Under the pieces are notes generated by a model that saw only the letters and a list, made by a program, of their open reading frames with translations, was not told the DNA's origin and did no database searches. A stretch of DNA of 64,000 bases from assembly GCA_029339505.1 (NCBI GenBank), contig JAQISU010000345.1:2069501-2133500 (forward strand), given 5' to 3'. The first letter of the stretch is position 1; each line of letters begins with the position of its first letter. The stretch is from Unio delphinus. Taxonomy: Eukaryota; Mollusca; Bivalvia; Unionida; Unionidae. The position numbers were made by a program, and so were the translations under genes. Below, piece after piece: positions 30,654-41,924 of this stretch.

Positions 30654-32340
30654 ATTGACATGTCCTACGGTCCAAATCATACAGTTTGTCCATACAACTG
30701 GTTATAGTCATTGACATGTCCTACGGTCCAAATGTTATAGTTTGTCCATACAACTGGATATATTCATTGACATGTCCTACGGTCTAAATCATACAGTTTG
30801 TCTATACAACTGGATATAGTCATTGACATGTCCTACGGTCCAAATGTTATAGTTTGTCCATACAACTGGATATATTCATTGACATGTCCTACGGTCTAAA
30901 TCATACAGTTTGTCTATACAACTGGATATAGTCATTGACATGTCCTACGGTCCAAATCATACAGTTTGTCTATACAACTGGATATAGTCATTGACATGTC
31001 CTACGGTCCAAATCATACAGTTTGTCCATACAACTGGATATAGTCATTGACATGTCCTACGGTCCAAATCATACAGTTTGTCTATACAACTGGATATAGT
31101 CATTGACATGTCCTACGGTCCAATTCATACAGTTTTTCCATACAACTGGATATAGTCATTGACATGTCCTACGGTCCAAATCTTATAGTTTGTCCATACA
31201 ACTGGATATATTCATTGACATGTCCTACGGTCTAAGTCATACAGTTTGTACATACAAGTGGATATAGTGATTGACATGTTCTACGGTCTAAATCATACAG
31301 TTTGTCCATACAACTGGATATAGTCATTGACATGTCCTACGGTCCAAATCTTATAGTTTGTCCATACAACTGGATATAGTCACTGACATGTCCTACGGTC
31401 AAAATCATACAGTTTGTCTATACAACTGGATATAGTCATTGACATGCCCTACGGTCCAAATCATACAGTTTGTCCATACAACTGGATATAGTCATTGACA
31501 TGTCCTACGGTCCAAATCATACAGTTTGTCCATACAACTGGATATTGTCATTGACATGTCTTACGGTCCAAATCATACAGTTTGTCTATACAACTGGATA
31601 TAGTCATTGACATGTCCTACGGTCTAAATCATAAAGTTTGTCTATACAACTGGATATAGTCATTGACATGTCCTACGGTCTAAATCTTACAGTTTATCTA
31701 TACAACTGGATATAGTCATTGACATGTCTTACGGTCCAAATCATACAGTTTGTCCATACAACTGGATATAGTCATTGACATGTCTTACGGTCCAAATCAT
31801 ACAGTTTGTCCATACAACTGGATATAGTGATTGACATGTCTTACGGTCCAAATCATACAGTTTGTCTATACAACTGGATATAGTCATTGACATGTCCTAC
31901 GGTCTAAATCATAAAGTTTGTCTATACAACTGGATATAGTCATTGACATGTCTTACGGTCCAAATCATACAGTTTGTCCATACAACTGGATATAGTCATT
32001 GACATGTCTTACGGTCCAAATCATACAGTTTGTCCATACAACTGGAATAGTCATTGACATGTCCTACGGTCCAAATCTTATAGTTTGTCCATACAACTGG
32101 ATATATTCATTGACATGTCCTACGGTCTAAGTCATACAGTTTGTACATACAAGTGGATATAGTGATTGACATGTTCTACGGTCCAAATCTTACAGTTTGT
32201 CCATACAACTGGATATAATCATTGACATGTCCTACGGTCTAAATCATACAGTTTGTCCATACATCTGGATATAGTCATTGACATGTTTTACGGTCCAAAT
32301 CATACAGTTTGTCCATACAACTGGTTATTATCATTGACAT

Positions 32341-32547
32341 CAGAGGCGTAGCGGGGGGGGGGGGGGGGGAGCAAGGGGTACATATGTCCCCGGGCGCCAT
32401 AATAGTGGGGGCGCCAAAATGGGCTTTAAAATAAATTGTAACGGGTAATGGTGATTTTATTGATGAAAATAATGGGTTTCAGAGTTGAGGTGGGGGGGGG
32501 GGAATGAATATTGTCTCCGGGCGCCAAACACTCTAGCTACGCATCTG
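32341..32547. mobile_element. hAT-type MITE, full copy 3
   Basis: Full-length copy with both ends and the ATTGACAT flanks, in the same satellite context as copies 1 and 2. Confidence 0.85.
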
Positions 32548-33546
32548 ATTGACATGTACTGCGGTTGAAATCATACAGTTTGTCCATACTATTGGATATA
32601 GTCATTGACATGTCTTACGATCTAAATCATACAGTTTGTCCATACAACTGGATATAGTCATTGACATATCCTACGTTCCTAATCATACAGTTAGTCCATA
32701 CAAGTGGATATAGTCATTGACATGTCTTACGGTCCAGATCATACAGTTTGTCCATACAACTGGATATAGTCATTGACATGTCCAACGGTCCAAATGTTAT
32801 AGTTTGTCCATACAACTGGATATATTCATTGACATGTCCTACGGTCTAAATCATACAGTTTGTCTATACAACTGGATATAGTCATTGACATGTCCTACGG
32901 TCCTAATCATACAGTTTGGCCATACAACTGGATATAGTCATTGACATGTCCTACGGTCCAAATCATACAGTTTGTCTATACAACTGGATATAGTCATTGA
33001 CATGTCCTACGGTTGAAATCATACAGTTTGTATATACAACTGGATATAGTCATTGACAGGTCCTACGGTCTAAATCATACAGTTTGTCCATACAACTGGA
33101 TATAGTCATTGACATGTCCTACGGTCTAAATCATACAGTTTGTCTATACAACTGGATATAGTCATTGACATGTCCTACGGTCCAAATGTTATAGTTTGTC
33201 CATACAACTGGATATATTCATTGACATGTCCTACGGTCTAAATCATACAGTTTGTCTATACAACTGGATATAGTCATTGACATATCCTACGGTCCAAATC
33301 ATACAGTTTGTCTATACAACTGGATATAGTCATTGACATGTCCTACGGTCCAAATCATACAGTTTGTCCATACAACTGGATATAGTCATTGACATGTCCT
33401 ACGGTCCAAATCATACAGTTTGTCTATACAACTGGATATAGTCATTGACATGTCCTACGGTCCAATTCATACAGTTTTTCCATACAACTGGATATAGTCA
33501 TTGACATGTCCTACGGTCTAAATCATACAGTTTGTCCATACAACTG

Positions 33547-33687
33547 GGGGCGCCAAAATGGGCTTTAAAATAAATTGTAACGGGTAATGGTGATTTTATT
33601 GATGAAAATAATGGGTTTCAGAGTTGAGGTGGGGGGGGGGGGATGAATATTGTCTCCGGGCGCCAAACACTCTAGCTACGCATCTGA
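33547..33687. mobile_element. hAT-type MITE, 5'-deleted copy
   Basis: Has the same deletion joint as the copy at 30516, followed by the same order of satellite variants as the copy at 34686. Confidence 0.8.
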
Positions 33688-34685
33688 TTGACATGTACTG
33701 CGGTTGAAATCATACAGTTTGTCCATACAACTGGATATAGTCATTGACATGTCTTACGATCTAAATCATACAGTTTGTCCATACAACTGGATATAGTCAT
33801 TGACATATCCTACGGTCCTAATCATACAGTTAGTCCATACAAGTGGATATAGTCATTGACATGTCTTACGGTCCAAATCATACAGTTTGTCCATACAACT
33901 GGATATAGTCATTGACATGTCCTACGGTCCAAATGTTATAGTTTGTCCATACAACTGGATATATTCATTGACATGTCCTACGGTCTAAATCATACAGTTT
34001 GTCTATACAACTGGATATAGTCATTGACATGTCCTACGGTCCTAATCATACAGTTTGTCCATACAACTGGATATAGTCATTGACATGTCCTACGGTCCAA
34101 ATCATACAGTTTGTCTATACAACTGGATATAGTCATTGACATGTCCTACGGTTGAAATCATACAGTTTGTATATACAACTGGATATAGTCATTGACAGGT
34201 CCTACGGTCTAAATCATACAGTTTGTCCATACAACTGGATATAGTCATTGACATGTCCTACGGTCTAAATCATACAGTTTGTCTATACAACTGGATATAG
34301 TCATTGACATGTCCTACGGTCCAAATGTTATAGTTTGTCCATACAACTGGATATATTCATTGACATGTCCTACGGTCTAAATCATACAGTTTGTCTATAC
34401 AACTGGATATAGTCATTGACATGTCCTACGGTCCAAATCATACAGTTTGTCTATACAACTGGATATAGTCATTGACATGTCCTACGGTCCAAATCATACA
34501 GTTTGTCCATACAGCTGGATATAGTCATTGACATGTCCTACGGTCCAAATCATACAGTTTGTCTATACAACTGGATATAGTCATTGACATGTCCTACGGT
34601 CCAATTCATACAGTTTTTCCATACAACTGGATATAGTCATTGACATGTCCTACGGTCTAAATCATACAGTTTGTCCATACAACTG

Positions 34686-34823
34686 GGGGCGCCAAAATGG
34701 GCTTTAAAATAAATTGTAACGGGTAATGGTGATTTTATTGATGAAAATAATGGGTTTCAGAGTTGAGGGGGGGGGGGGAATGAATATTGTCCCCGGGCGC
34801 CAAACACTCTAGCTGCGCCTCTG
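34686..34823. mobile_element. hAT-type MITE, 5'-deleted copy
   Basis: Has the same deletion joint as at 30516 and 33547. The 1139-bp distance from the previous copy marks a higher-order repeat. Confidence 0.8.
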
Positions 34824-35259
34824 ATTGACATGTCCTACGGTCCAAATCATACAGTTTGTCCATACAACTGGTTATAATCATTGACATGTCCTAAGGTTTA
34901 AATCTTACAGTTTGTCCATACAACTGGATATAGTCATTGACATGTCCTACGATTGATATCATACAGTTTGTCTATACAACTGGATATAGTCATTGACATG
35001 TCCTACGATTGATATCATACAGTTTGTCAATACAACTGGATATAGTCATTAACATGTCCTACGGTTGAAATCATACAGTTTGTCCATACAACTGGGTAAG
35101 GTTATAAAAAAGTACAAGAGTTCAAATTGTCGAGTTGCTCCATACAACTGGGTGTGGTCATTGACAAATACTAGAGTCCAAAACGTCAAATTTCATAGCA
35201 AAATTGACACATTTATAGATAAATTTTGTTAGAATTTGGCGGCATGAATTATATTGTGT

Positions 35260-35575
35260 TCAATGTTATAATCTGGCTTGATACACGATTGAGTGTTCAA
35301 TGTTAAAATCTAACATAATGCACTATATTGGGTGTTCATGGTTAAAATCTAACATAATGCACTATATTGGGTGTTTAAGGTTAATATCTGGCAACATGCA
35401 CTATATTGAGTGTTCAAGGTTAAAATCTGGCATGAGAGATTATTTAGGTGTTCAAGGTTATTATCTGGCATGAAACACTATTTGGATGTTCTTTTATAAA
35501 ATCTACCATGAAACACTATTTGGGTGTTCTTTTATAAAATCTACCATGAAACACTATTTGGGTGTTCAAGGATAG
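35260..35575. repeat. About 40-bp degenerate tandem repeat
   Basis: Degenerate copies of a unit with GTTAAAATCTAACATAATGC and CACTATATTGGGTGTTC follow the satellite array. Confidence 0.75.
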
Positions 35576-36677
35576 GGATCAAATTTGATCGTGTACACAG
35601 TCTTTATTTTGTCAAAAAGAAGTCAACAAATATTTTTAGAGAGAAAAAACCTTTCTACTTTGAACCATCAAAGAGAATTAATATATTCGACTGATATCCG
35701 ACTGATATCCAGTCTAACAAAGACGCCGCTGTACGAGTAAACGTCAATGAAAGTAAACGATAACGCATCATTAGCGATACCAAGCTAGGGCGTAATCACT
35801 AATGAAATTTACACGCTTGGAAACAGTCGCCGGAGACATGCATCATTCCCAGGATAATATTTTCTTGATTAAATGGTTGTTATAACATTGCATCAAAATA
35901 CTCGGTTTTAAATACTTGTACGTCTTGCAGCAGACAACGATGTGTCCTGGCTTTCCGCACTAACGTTATTAATACAAGAACTACGATATGAAACAAATTC
36001 AAAGCGGATGAAGATCTACAAGATGAAACAGCCGAAAAGGCCACTTGTGTGTTATTATCACGGTTTCGTGCAGAATCGCCGCCGTGACAACCATTGGTCT
36101 TGGTGCTTCAGGGATTGCTACTGCGACTATACTAACAATAATAGATGCACCTGTCGGAAATGTTTTCGGAGCTAAATTTAGAGCAACAGTATGGCGAAAG
36201 ATGTTGCAAAATACTTTCATTTCGGCAATATAAGCAAATATGTATTTATTCGGAAAGCATTGTCAGAACAAATTAACAAGCTGAACTTGGTGGCCATTGA
36301 TACCATGAGGAAATTCGAGATCTTGTTATGTTGTATAGGAGCCGAGCGCATATACGTAATCGGGGCGCTATTGCCCTAATGACAGAACAAAAATAGGTAA
36401 CTGATTTCCATGTGGTGCAAACCGATTAAATATGTCACGGATACCCTCCTCCATCAGACTAAGCTTTGTTCCTCAGCGGTGGTATCCATGTGGGTTTTCA
36501 GTTGGGGAAACTCGAGATAGCCATGATCGCAGAGATCATCTGATCCTTATTCAAATATTCGCGCCAATTCTTCGAGATGTACACGCGTTTGCAAAAAGGG
36601 AAATTGCATTGTGTCGAGAAGGGGTTAAGCATGATCAGTAACAGAAATCTAAACCTACATTCTCATAATACAGTTCA

Positions 36678-36773
<96 letters not shown>

Positions 36774-37282
36774 TTTCACGTAATTTGTGCTAGTGTTCAG
36801 AGAGAAACACCATTAAATTATATGTAATGTATTTTATATTTGAAAGAGAAAACATACGCTTTCATTCATATTAACAAACATCGTCTATATTTGTCAATTT
36901 AGTAAATACAAACAAATCGATGTTCAGCATTGTAAGTTCAAGAGTATTAAAAAAGAAATATGTTGCAAAGTGATAAATTCCCTTGTAGTCTTCATATGGG
37001 GCAAGGAGATGTCTAAGATCCATTATTTTGTGTCAATACTTGTAAATGATTTAAACGATTGTCAAGGTGTGTGTATATATAATATAACTAGAACTAAAAC
37101 TAAGCCTTATGTATGTCCTCCACCAGATTGGGAATTTCCATGTGTAAAATTGATGTTCAAAGAAAGATGTTTACCACTGATGATTATGATCTGAATATTT
37201 AACCCACTATGATAAAGAAATATTAGCTATGTATTATATTGTTTATAAAATAAATATCACTAGTCAGACAACTTGACTTTGG

Positions 37283-37370
<88 letters not shown>

Positions 37371-37955
37371 TGGAGGACTGTGAATGTTTTATAAAAGCGA
37401 CTCACATGCACCTATTATTGTCTTGTTTTTATATCATGTTTTTTGTTTAAAAAAGATCAATCCTTCCCTTAACATCTGTAGTAAAATCAGTCATATTATT
37501 TGTAATCGGGATTTGCTTTGTTTGGATTTATTTATTCAAATATTACTCACTGGAATACGAAGTGCTCAATACAATTCTTGGACTTTGAAATATAGTTAAT
37601 ACAGACAGGACCATTTTGAATTATACTATTGTCATACATCAAAAAACTGTTTAGAACATCATCAAATTCCACGCTATTTGAGCACTGTTATGTTCAAATC
37701 TACAGGGACGTCAAGACATTCATTATTATAACTTATTACTGGAATTTAATTGGTACTTCAAACATATGGACTTGTAATATAAAATTTTGTAATAATTAGT
37801 ATTTAATTAACAATATATTGTAAATTCATTTTAAATTTTCACTTCGTATTTTGGGGAAAAAGTATTTGTAGAATTTTACAAAACTTGATGATGTTTGCGC
37901 TTTTCTTTAAAAGGATAGAGTCATAGCTATAGAGATACGCTTGACAACACCATCT
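35576..37955. other. Intron segment with two (TA)n tracts, no supported gene
   Basis: (TA)n tracts lie at about 36688-36770 and 37286-37368. Several short overlapping open frames between 35942 and 36641 show no recognisable domain. I leave them unannotated. Confidence 0.5.
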
Positions 37956-39031
37956 CAACTGACTCGTCGTCACCAGGAACGATACAGAATTTCAGCGACA
38001 ACCATTGTGTGCATTTGAATCTGTGTCTATAGATTTAGTACGGACAATCGCGATGAAGAGTGCACCAAAGTCATGTGAACTTAATACAGTTGCAACATCA
38101 CTGCTACTTGAGTGCTTAGACCCAATATTGCCTTCATAAACTGATGTTATTAATATCTCTTTCCATTCTGGGGAATTCCCATCTTTTTTGAAAACTGCCA
38201 TCGTAAAGGTTCTGCTGAAGAAATCAAAACTTGGCCGTAACGATTTAAAGAACTTCTGCCCAGTTTCTAATATCCCGTTCATGTAACAAAGCTTAGAAAA
38301 GGTTGTTCTAACTCTACTTATATCTCATTGGAATTCAAACAGTCTTTTTAGCAACGTACAGTCTGCATATCGCCCTTGCCACAGTACTGAAACTACTCTT
38401 TTGAAAGTATTTAATGAATTTCTCTCTGCTTTGGATAGCAGAAAGATTATAGTCCTCACCCTCCTTGATTTGTCTGCAGCATTTGACACAATATACTATG
38501 ATATATTACTTCAGCGTCCCCAGAATGTATTTGGCATTCACAGTACAGTCTTACAATGGTTCAAGTCCTACTTATTGAACATGACGCAAATTGTATCTGC
38601 AAATGAAATACACTCCAGCCAAGTTGATCTATGTGTAGTGTTCCACAGGGGTCTGTTTGCTTCATTCTATACACTCAGCCTCTCTTAAGTGTCATAGATC
38701 ATCACCCAGTGTCTTACCAATTATACGCTGATGACACCCAACTATACAAGTCTAGCCACCCAACTCAAGTTGATGCTACCATCCAAGGAGTAAAGATGTG
38801 CATTTCTGATGTGAAATCATGGATGACATCTAACAAGCTGCAGATGAATGGTGATAAAACTGAGGCTATTCTGATCTCAACACAAAGACTTTCTTATTCA
38901 CATCCTTTAACTCAAACAATAAATATCAGCAACACGAACATTAAATTCACACAGTCAGCACGAAGCCTAGGTATTACTCTAGAGCGTCTAGACAGTATTC
39001 TCACATTACACCAGCATGTCATGAACATATG
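37956..39031 (+). mobile_element. CR1-like LINE, 5' side of a split copy (reverse transcriptase)
   Basis: Fragments of a reverse transcriptase are readable in shifting plus-strand frames: LLKKSKLGRNDLKNFCPVSN (near 38215), LLDLSAAFDT (near 38460), CSVPQGSV (near 38635), YADDTQLY (near 38725, the catalytic box) and SWMTSNKLQMN. The pattern is that of CR1/Jockey-group non-LTR elements. It breaks off at 39031 and resumes at 53843. Confidence 0.85.
39019..39031. repeat. Target duplication of the nested LINE, left copy
   Basis: TCATGAACATATG occurs here and at 53843-53855. The CR1 reading frame runs without a break from the left copy into the sequence after the right copy, so the duplication marks an insertion into CR1. 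Confidence 0.85.
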
Positions 39032-39610
39032 ATAGCCATATTGGTATTAAAGGTAATGAAGAGGCAGATCGCACTGCTAAGATGGCTCTATCCCTAAGCC
39101 ATCCGACTTTACATTACCGTTTACTTATTTTAAACTCGTATAAAAATTTACTTACGTCAGAAGTGGCAGGCATCATGGAATGATGCAGCGAATAACAAAC
39201 TTCACGCCATCAAACCAACCCTGGAAGAATGGACTCCTTCCTACATAACCATCCGTAGGGAGGAAGTAGTCATTGCAAGAATAAGACTTGGTCATACGTA
39301 CATAAGCTACTCCCACATACAAAAAGGCGAAGAACCTCCAGAGCGCGTTACTTGCTATGAACCATTCACTATTAAGCACTTTATGACCAAGTTTTCCGAC
39401 CTGCGACCTACGCATGATAAGTATTATAATGTACATGACATGAAGAAACATTTTGATACTATACATATCACTTGTATTTTAGATTTCCTGAAATAACTAA
39501 ATCTTTATCTTTTAAACTGTACTCATCAGCATACACCATTTACATCTCTCAGTGATTAGGAAGCTTCATATTTTACTGTTACTAACCTCTTACCATTGTA
39601 TGTTGAACAA
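39032..39610 (+). mobile_element. 5'-truncated RNase-H-bearing LINE inserted in CR1, left part
   Basis: The sequence begins inside an RNase H domain (SHIGIKGNEEADRTAKMAL) and continues with the tail common in RNase-H-bearing LINE elements (EEVVIARIRLGHTYI, then CYEPFTIKHFM). It has frameshifts and stops. Element 2 interrupts it at 39610, and its 3' end is at 53711-53842. Confidence 0.78.
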
Positions 39611-39759
39611 AGCAGCAGAGAGTGTGGACAGACCGAAACTATTTCAGACAAACCGAAACTATTTCAGACAAACCGAAACTATTTCGCAGACAAAAAAAAA
39701 AGAGAAATCTTTTAGCATTTTACGCTACAGACCCGGCACTGATGGCGCTGCGGAGACGA
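39611..39759 (+). repeat. Terminal inverted repeat of element 2, left
   Basis: Matches 53504-53710 in inverted orientation. It contains three copies of a short tandem unit (ACAAACCGAAACTATTTCAG). The partner has more units, so the two repeats differ in length (149 and 207 bp). Confidence 0.88.
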
Positions 39760-39765
39760 CTTATT

Positions 39766-40428
39766 TTAACCATAAATACGATCTAATCCGATACGATATC
39801 GTGTTTTCGGATTTGATTAATTTATAGTTTTAAATCCGTACGGTTTTGCAATGTGCGGTTAAAGAAATGTCGAAATTGATTAAAGTCTATGTCACCTTCA
39901 CACCAATATTGATAAATATTTTGTAGTGTGTATTTTCCAGTTCCGTTCAACACACATACTAAATTGCAATTTTCTCTGATTACACTTGGAATCTGTGCGT
40001 ATTTTTGGGTGACATATATCACGTCTGTGTTTTTATGTCGTCCTCGAGAAAATATTTTGGCAGGTTTTTTTTTGTCTATCTAACATCATATCATCATATA
40101 CGACTAAATTGTTAATACTTCTATCAAGAGAATCAAAACTCGGTGCTTCTTCGATATCGGTTATAAACTCAATAATATCCTCATCGATTTCCGATTTTGC
40201 TTTCTCGTTAAAATCTTTTAACACCTCGTAACATTGCCGATCGTCTGCGCTAGGAGCAACCAAATATAACTTATCCCATTTCATCCAACTCGTTATCAAA
40301 TTAAGTAACAACTGTGTCTTGCCGCTTCCAGATGGTCCGATTATAATCATGCGAATAGAACTCGGTAGCGCTTCATGATGCTTAATTGGTTCTCGTGTTT
40401 TTGTCGCCGAAAAATCAATTACATTCAT
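39766..40428 (-). pseudogene. Packaging ATPase gene of element 2, frameshifted
   Basis: ATG 40428 opens a frame with the P-loop GPSGSGKT and Walker B LVVYDDMML, and no stop at the position where element 1 is broken. A run of nine A (plus-strand T run near 40065) shifts the frame. The VTQKYAQIP part continues at 39822-40022, and the C-terminal motif TRYRIGL lies in another frame down to 39766. In contrast to element 1, the gene ends outside the terminal repeat. Confidence 0.85.
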
Positions 40429-40445
40429 GTTATTAAAAATAAATT

Positions 40446-40966
40446 ATGAATCTATATTGTGTGAAATGTAAGAAGAGTACTAGCACAAATGACTTGACAA
40501 CAATTACAACTAAAAATAACAGATCAGCACTTGCTGGTAAGTGTATACAATGTGGTACCAAAAAATTTAGATTTGTTTCTATGAAATCTGGAGATGTTTT
40601 AAAAAAAGAGGAGGTGATATTGCAGCCAAGTTAGTAAAATTACCAGGAACACCATGGGCAAAATATCCGGGAGAAAAACATCTTCCAGGGTATAGTTATT
40701 GTGGACCCGGGACCAGACTCGATATCAGACTCGATGATCAAAACCAACCCAAACTCGGTGAATATCCAATAAACGCTATTGATAAGGCGTGTCATGCTCA
40801 TGATGTTGCTTATAAAAGCAGCAATCTGCAACACAAACATATCGCAGATGTGAAATTGATCCATGCGTTGAATTCTATCACTGATAAATCCTTCGAAGAA
40901 AAATTGTCTTCATGGTTGATAAAATCGGTGATGAAAAGTAGATTGATGTTGGGTGCTGGTAATTAA
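40446..40966 (+). pseudogene. Zinc ribbon/phospholipase A2 gene of element 2, frameshifted
   Basis: The zinc ribbon (YCVKC, CIQCG) is open to 40634. The frame shifts in the A-rich linker near 40605, and the phospholipase core (SYCGPGTRLD, DKACHAHDVAY) continues to 40966. Calcium loop and His-Asp residues are unchanged. It is divergent from the ATPase gene with 17 bp between the starts, as in element 1. Confidence 0.85.
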
Positions 40967-40973
40967 TAACATC

Positions 40974-41917
40974 CTGGAATCTATTTACTATTCCCCAAGA
41001 GGATACTGGAGGGGTAAAGCAGCACGTCAATAAACTCGCTAACGCTGCAAGGGTGAAAAATACTACTGCAGCGGAATGGCTATCCAAGCAGGCGATATGG
41101 CAAATTTATCTACCACCGCCTAAACAAATTAACTTCTCGCATTTTGATGTCAGCGTCGTTAATGAGGTTCATCAAGCTGATATATTATTTTTGCCGCATG
41201 ATGGTGTTTACAAATACGCGCTAACCGTAGTTGATGTTGCGAGTCGATACAAACGAGCAGAATCTCTAAAGACAAAATCATCAACTGAAGTGGCTTCTGC
41301 ATTTGAAAGGATTTATCGGTAGGGTCCTCTGCATTGGCCAAATCTATTATAAGTTGATCCTGGCAAGGAATTTCAGGGTGCAGTGTTATCAACAATGAAG
41401 AATCACATGTCACCATCAGACGAGGACATACTGCATCACATCGCGATCAGGTAATTGTTGAACGATTTAATCGAACATTTGCTGAGCAGTTTTTTAGATA
41501 TCAATACGCGAAGGAATTTATTCAGGATCAACGATGCCGTGAATGGGTCAAGAGATTACCAGGTGAGATTACCGCGCTAAATAATGAAATTATTCGAACA
41601 ATCAATTTGAAACCAAGCAACGCGATTAAAAAAACGTAAATACCCATAAAACCGCAAAATGATTTTTCAAAACAACCAATACTCGGCAATGTCACTGTAA
41701 GATATTTATATGAACCAGGAGAGTTTGAAGGTGGCACAAAAAGAGCTACTGATCCTATTTATAGTGTCACTGCACATAAAATATCTAGCATAACACGATC
41801 CACAGGTAGACCGAAGTCTATAGGTTGGATTCAACTGCTCCTCATCAAGGATTTACTCGTGAACAACTACAAGTGATACCCGAGGATACTCAATTACCAC
41901 CACGTGGTCTTAACTAG
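40974..41917 (+). pseudogene. Integrase gene of element 2, stops and frameshifts
   Basis: YYSPRGYW at the N-terminus, HQADILF with the first Asp, a stop after FERIYR (about 41321), VDPGKEF with the second Asp, and later parts in other frames down to PPRGLN at the end. At the place where element 1 has 18 G, this copy has only four. The gene converges on the polymerase-helicase gene as in element 1. Confidence 0.88.
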
Positions 41918-41924
41918 CACCTCT

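Larger units (their letters stand above)
28124..35190. repeat. 56-bp satellite array, about 7 kb, with embedded MITE copies
   Basis: A unit of 56 bp (containing GACATGTCCTACGGTCCAAA and CATACAACTGGATATAGTCA) repeats more than 100 times. Variants at fixed positions (TCC/TCT, CCAAA/CTAAA) recur in blocks, so larger multi-unit blocks have also been duplicated. One such block is about 1.14 kb (compare 33547 and 34686). Six insertions or fragments of one hAT-type MITE interrupt the array. Confidence 0.95.

Noticed and set aside
28124..35190. Regular repeats that could suggest a CRISPR array
   Set aside because: The 56-bp units are contiguous, with no unique spacers, and lie in an intron of an animal gene. 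It is a satellite array.
35942..36233. Overlapping frames that briefly suggested a small membrane protein
   Set aside because: The hydrophobic stretch is short, the frames overlap on both strands, and I found no match to the membrane protein of the two elements.
39606..39610. A clear target duplication for element 2
   Set aside because: AACAA on the left and AACTA on the right differ by one base. I leave it as probable but unproven.
39032..39610. A host RNase H gene
   Set aside because: The segment is a short, shifted fragment with a LINE-type tail and sits inside a CR1 copy with a target duplication.
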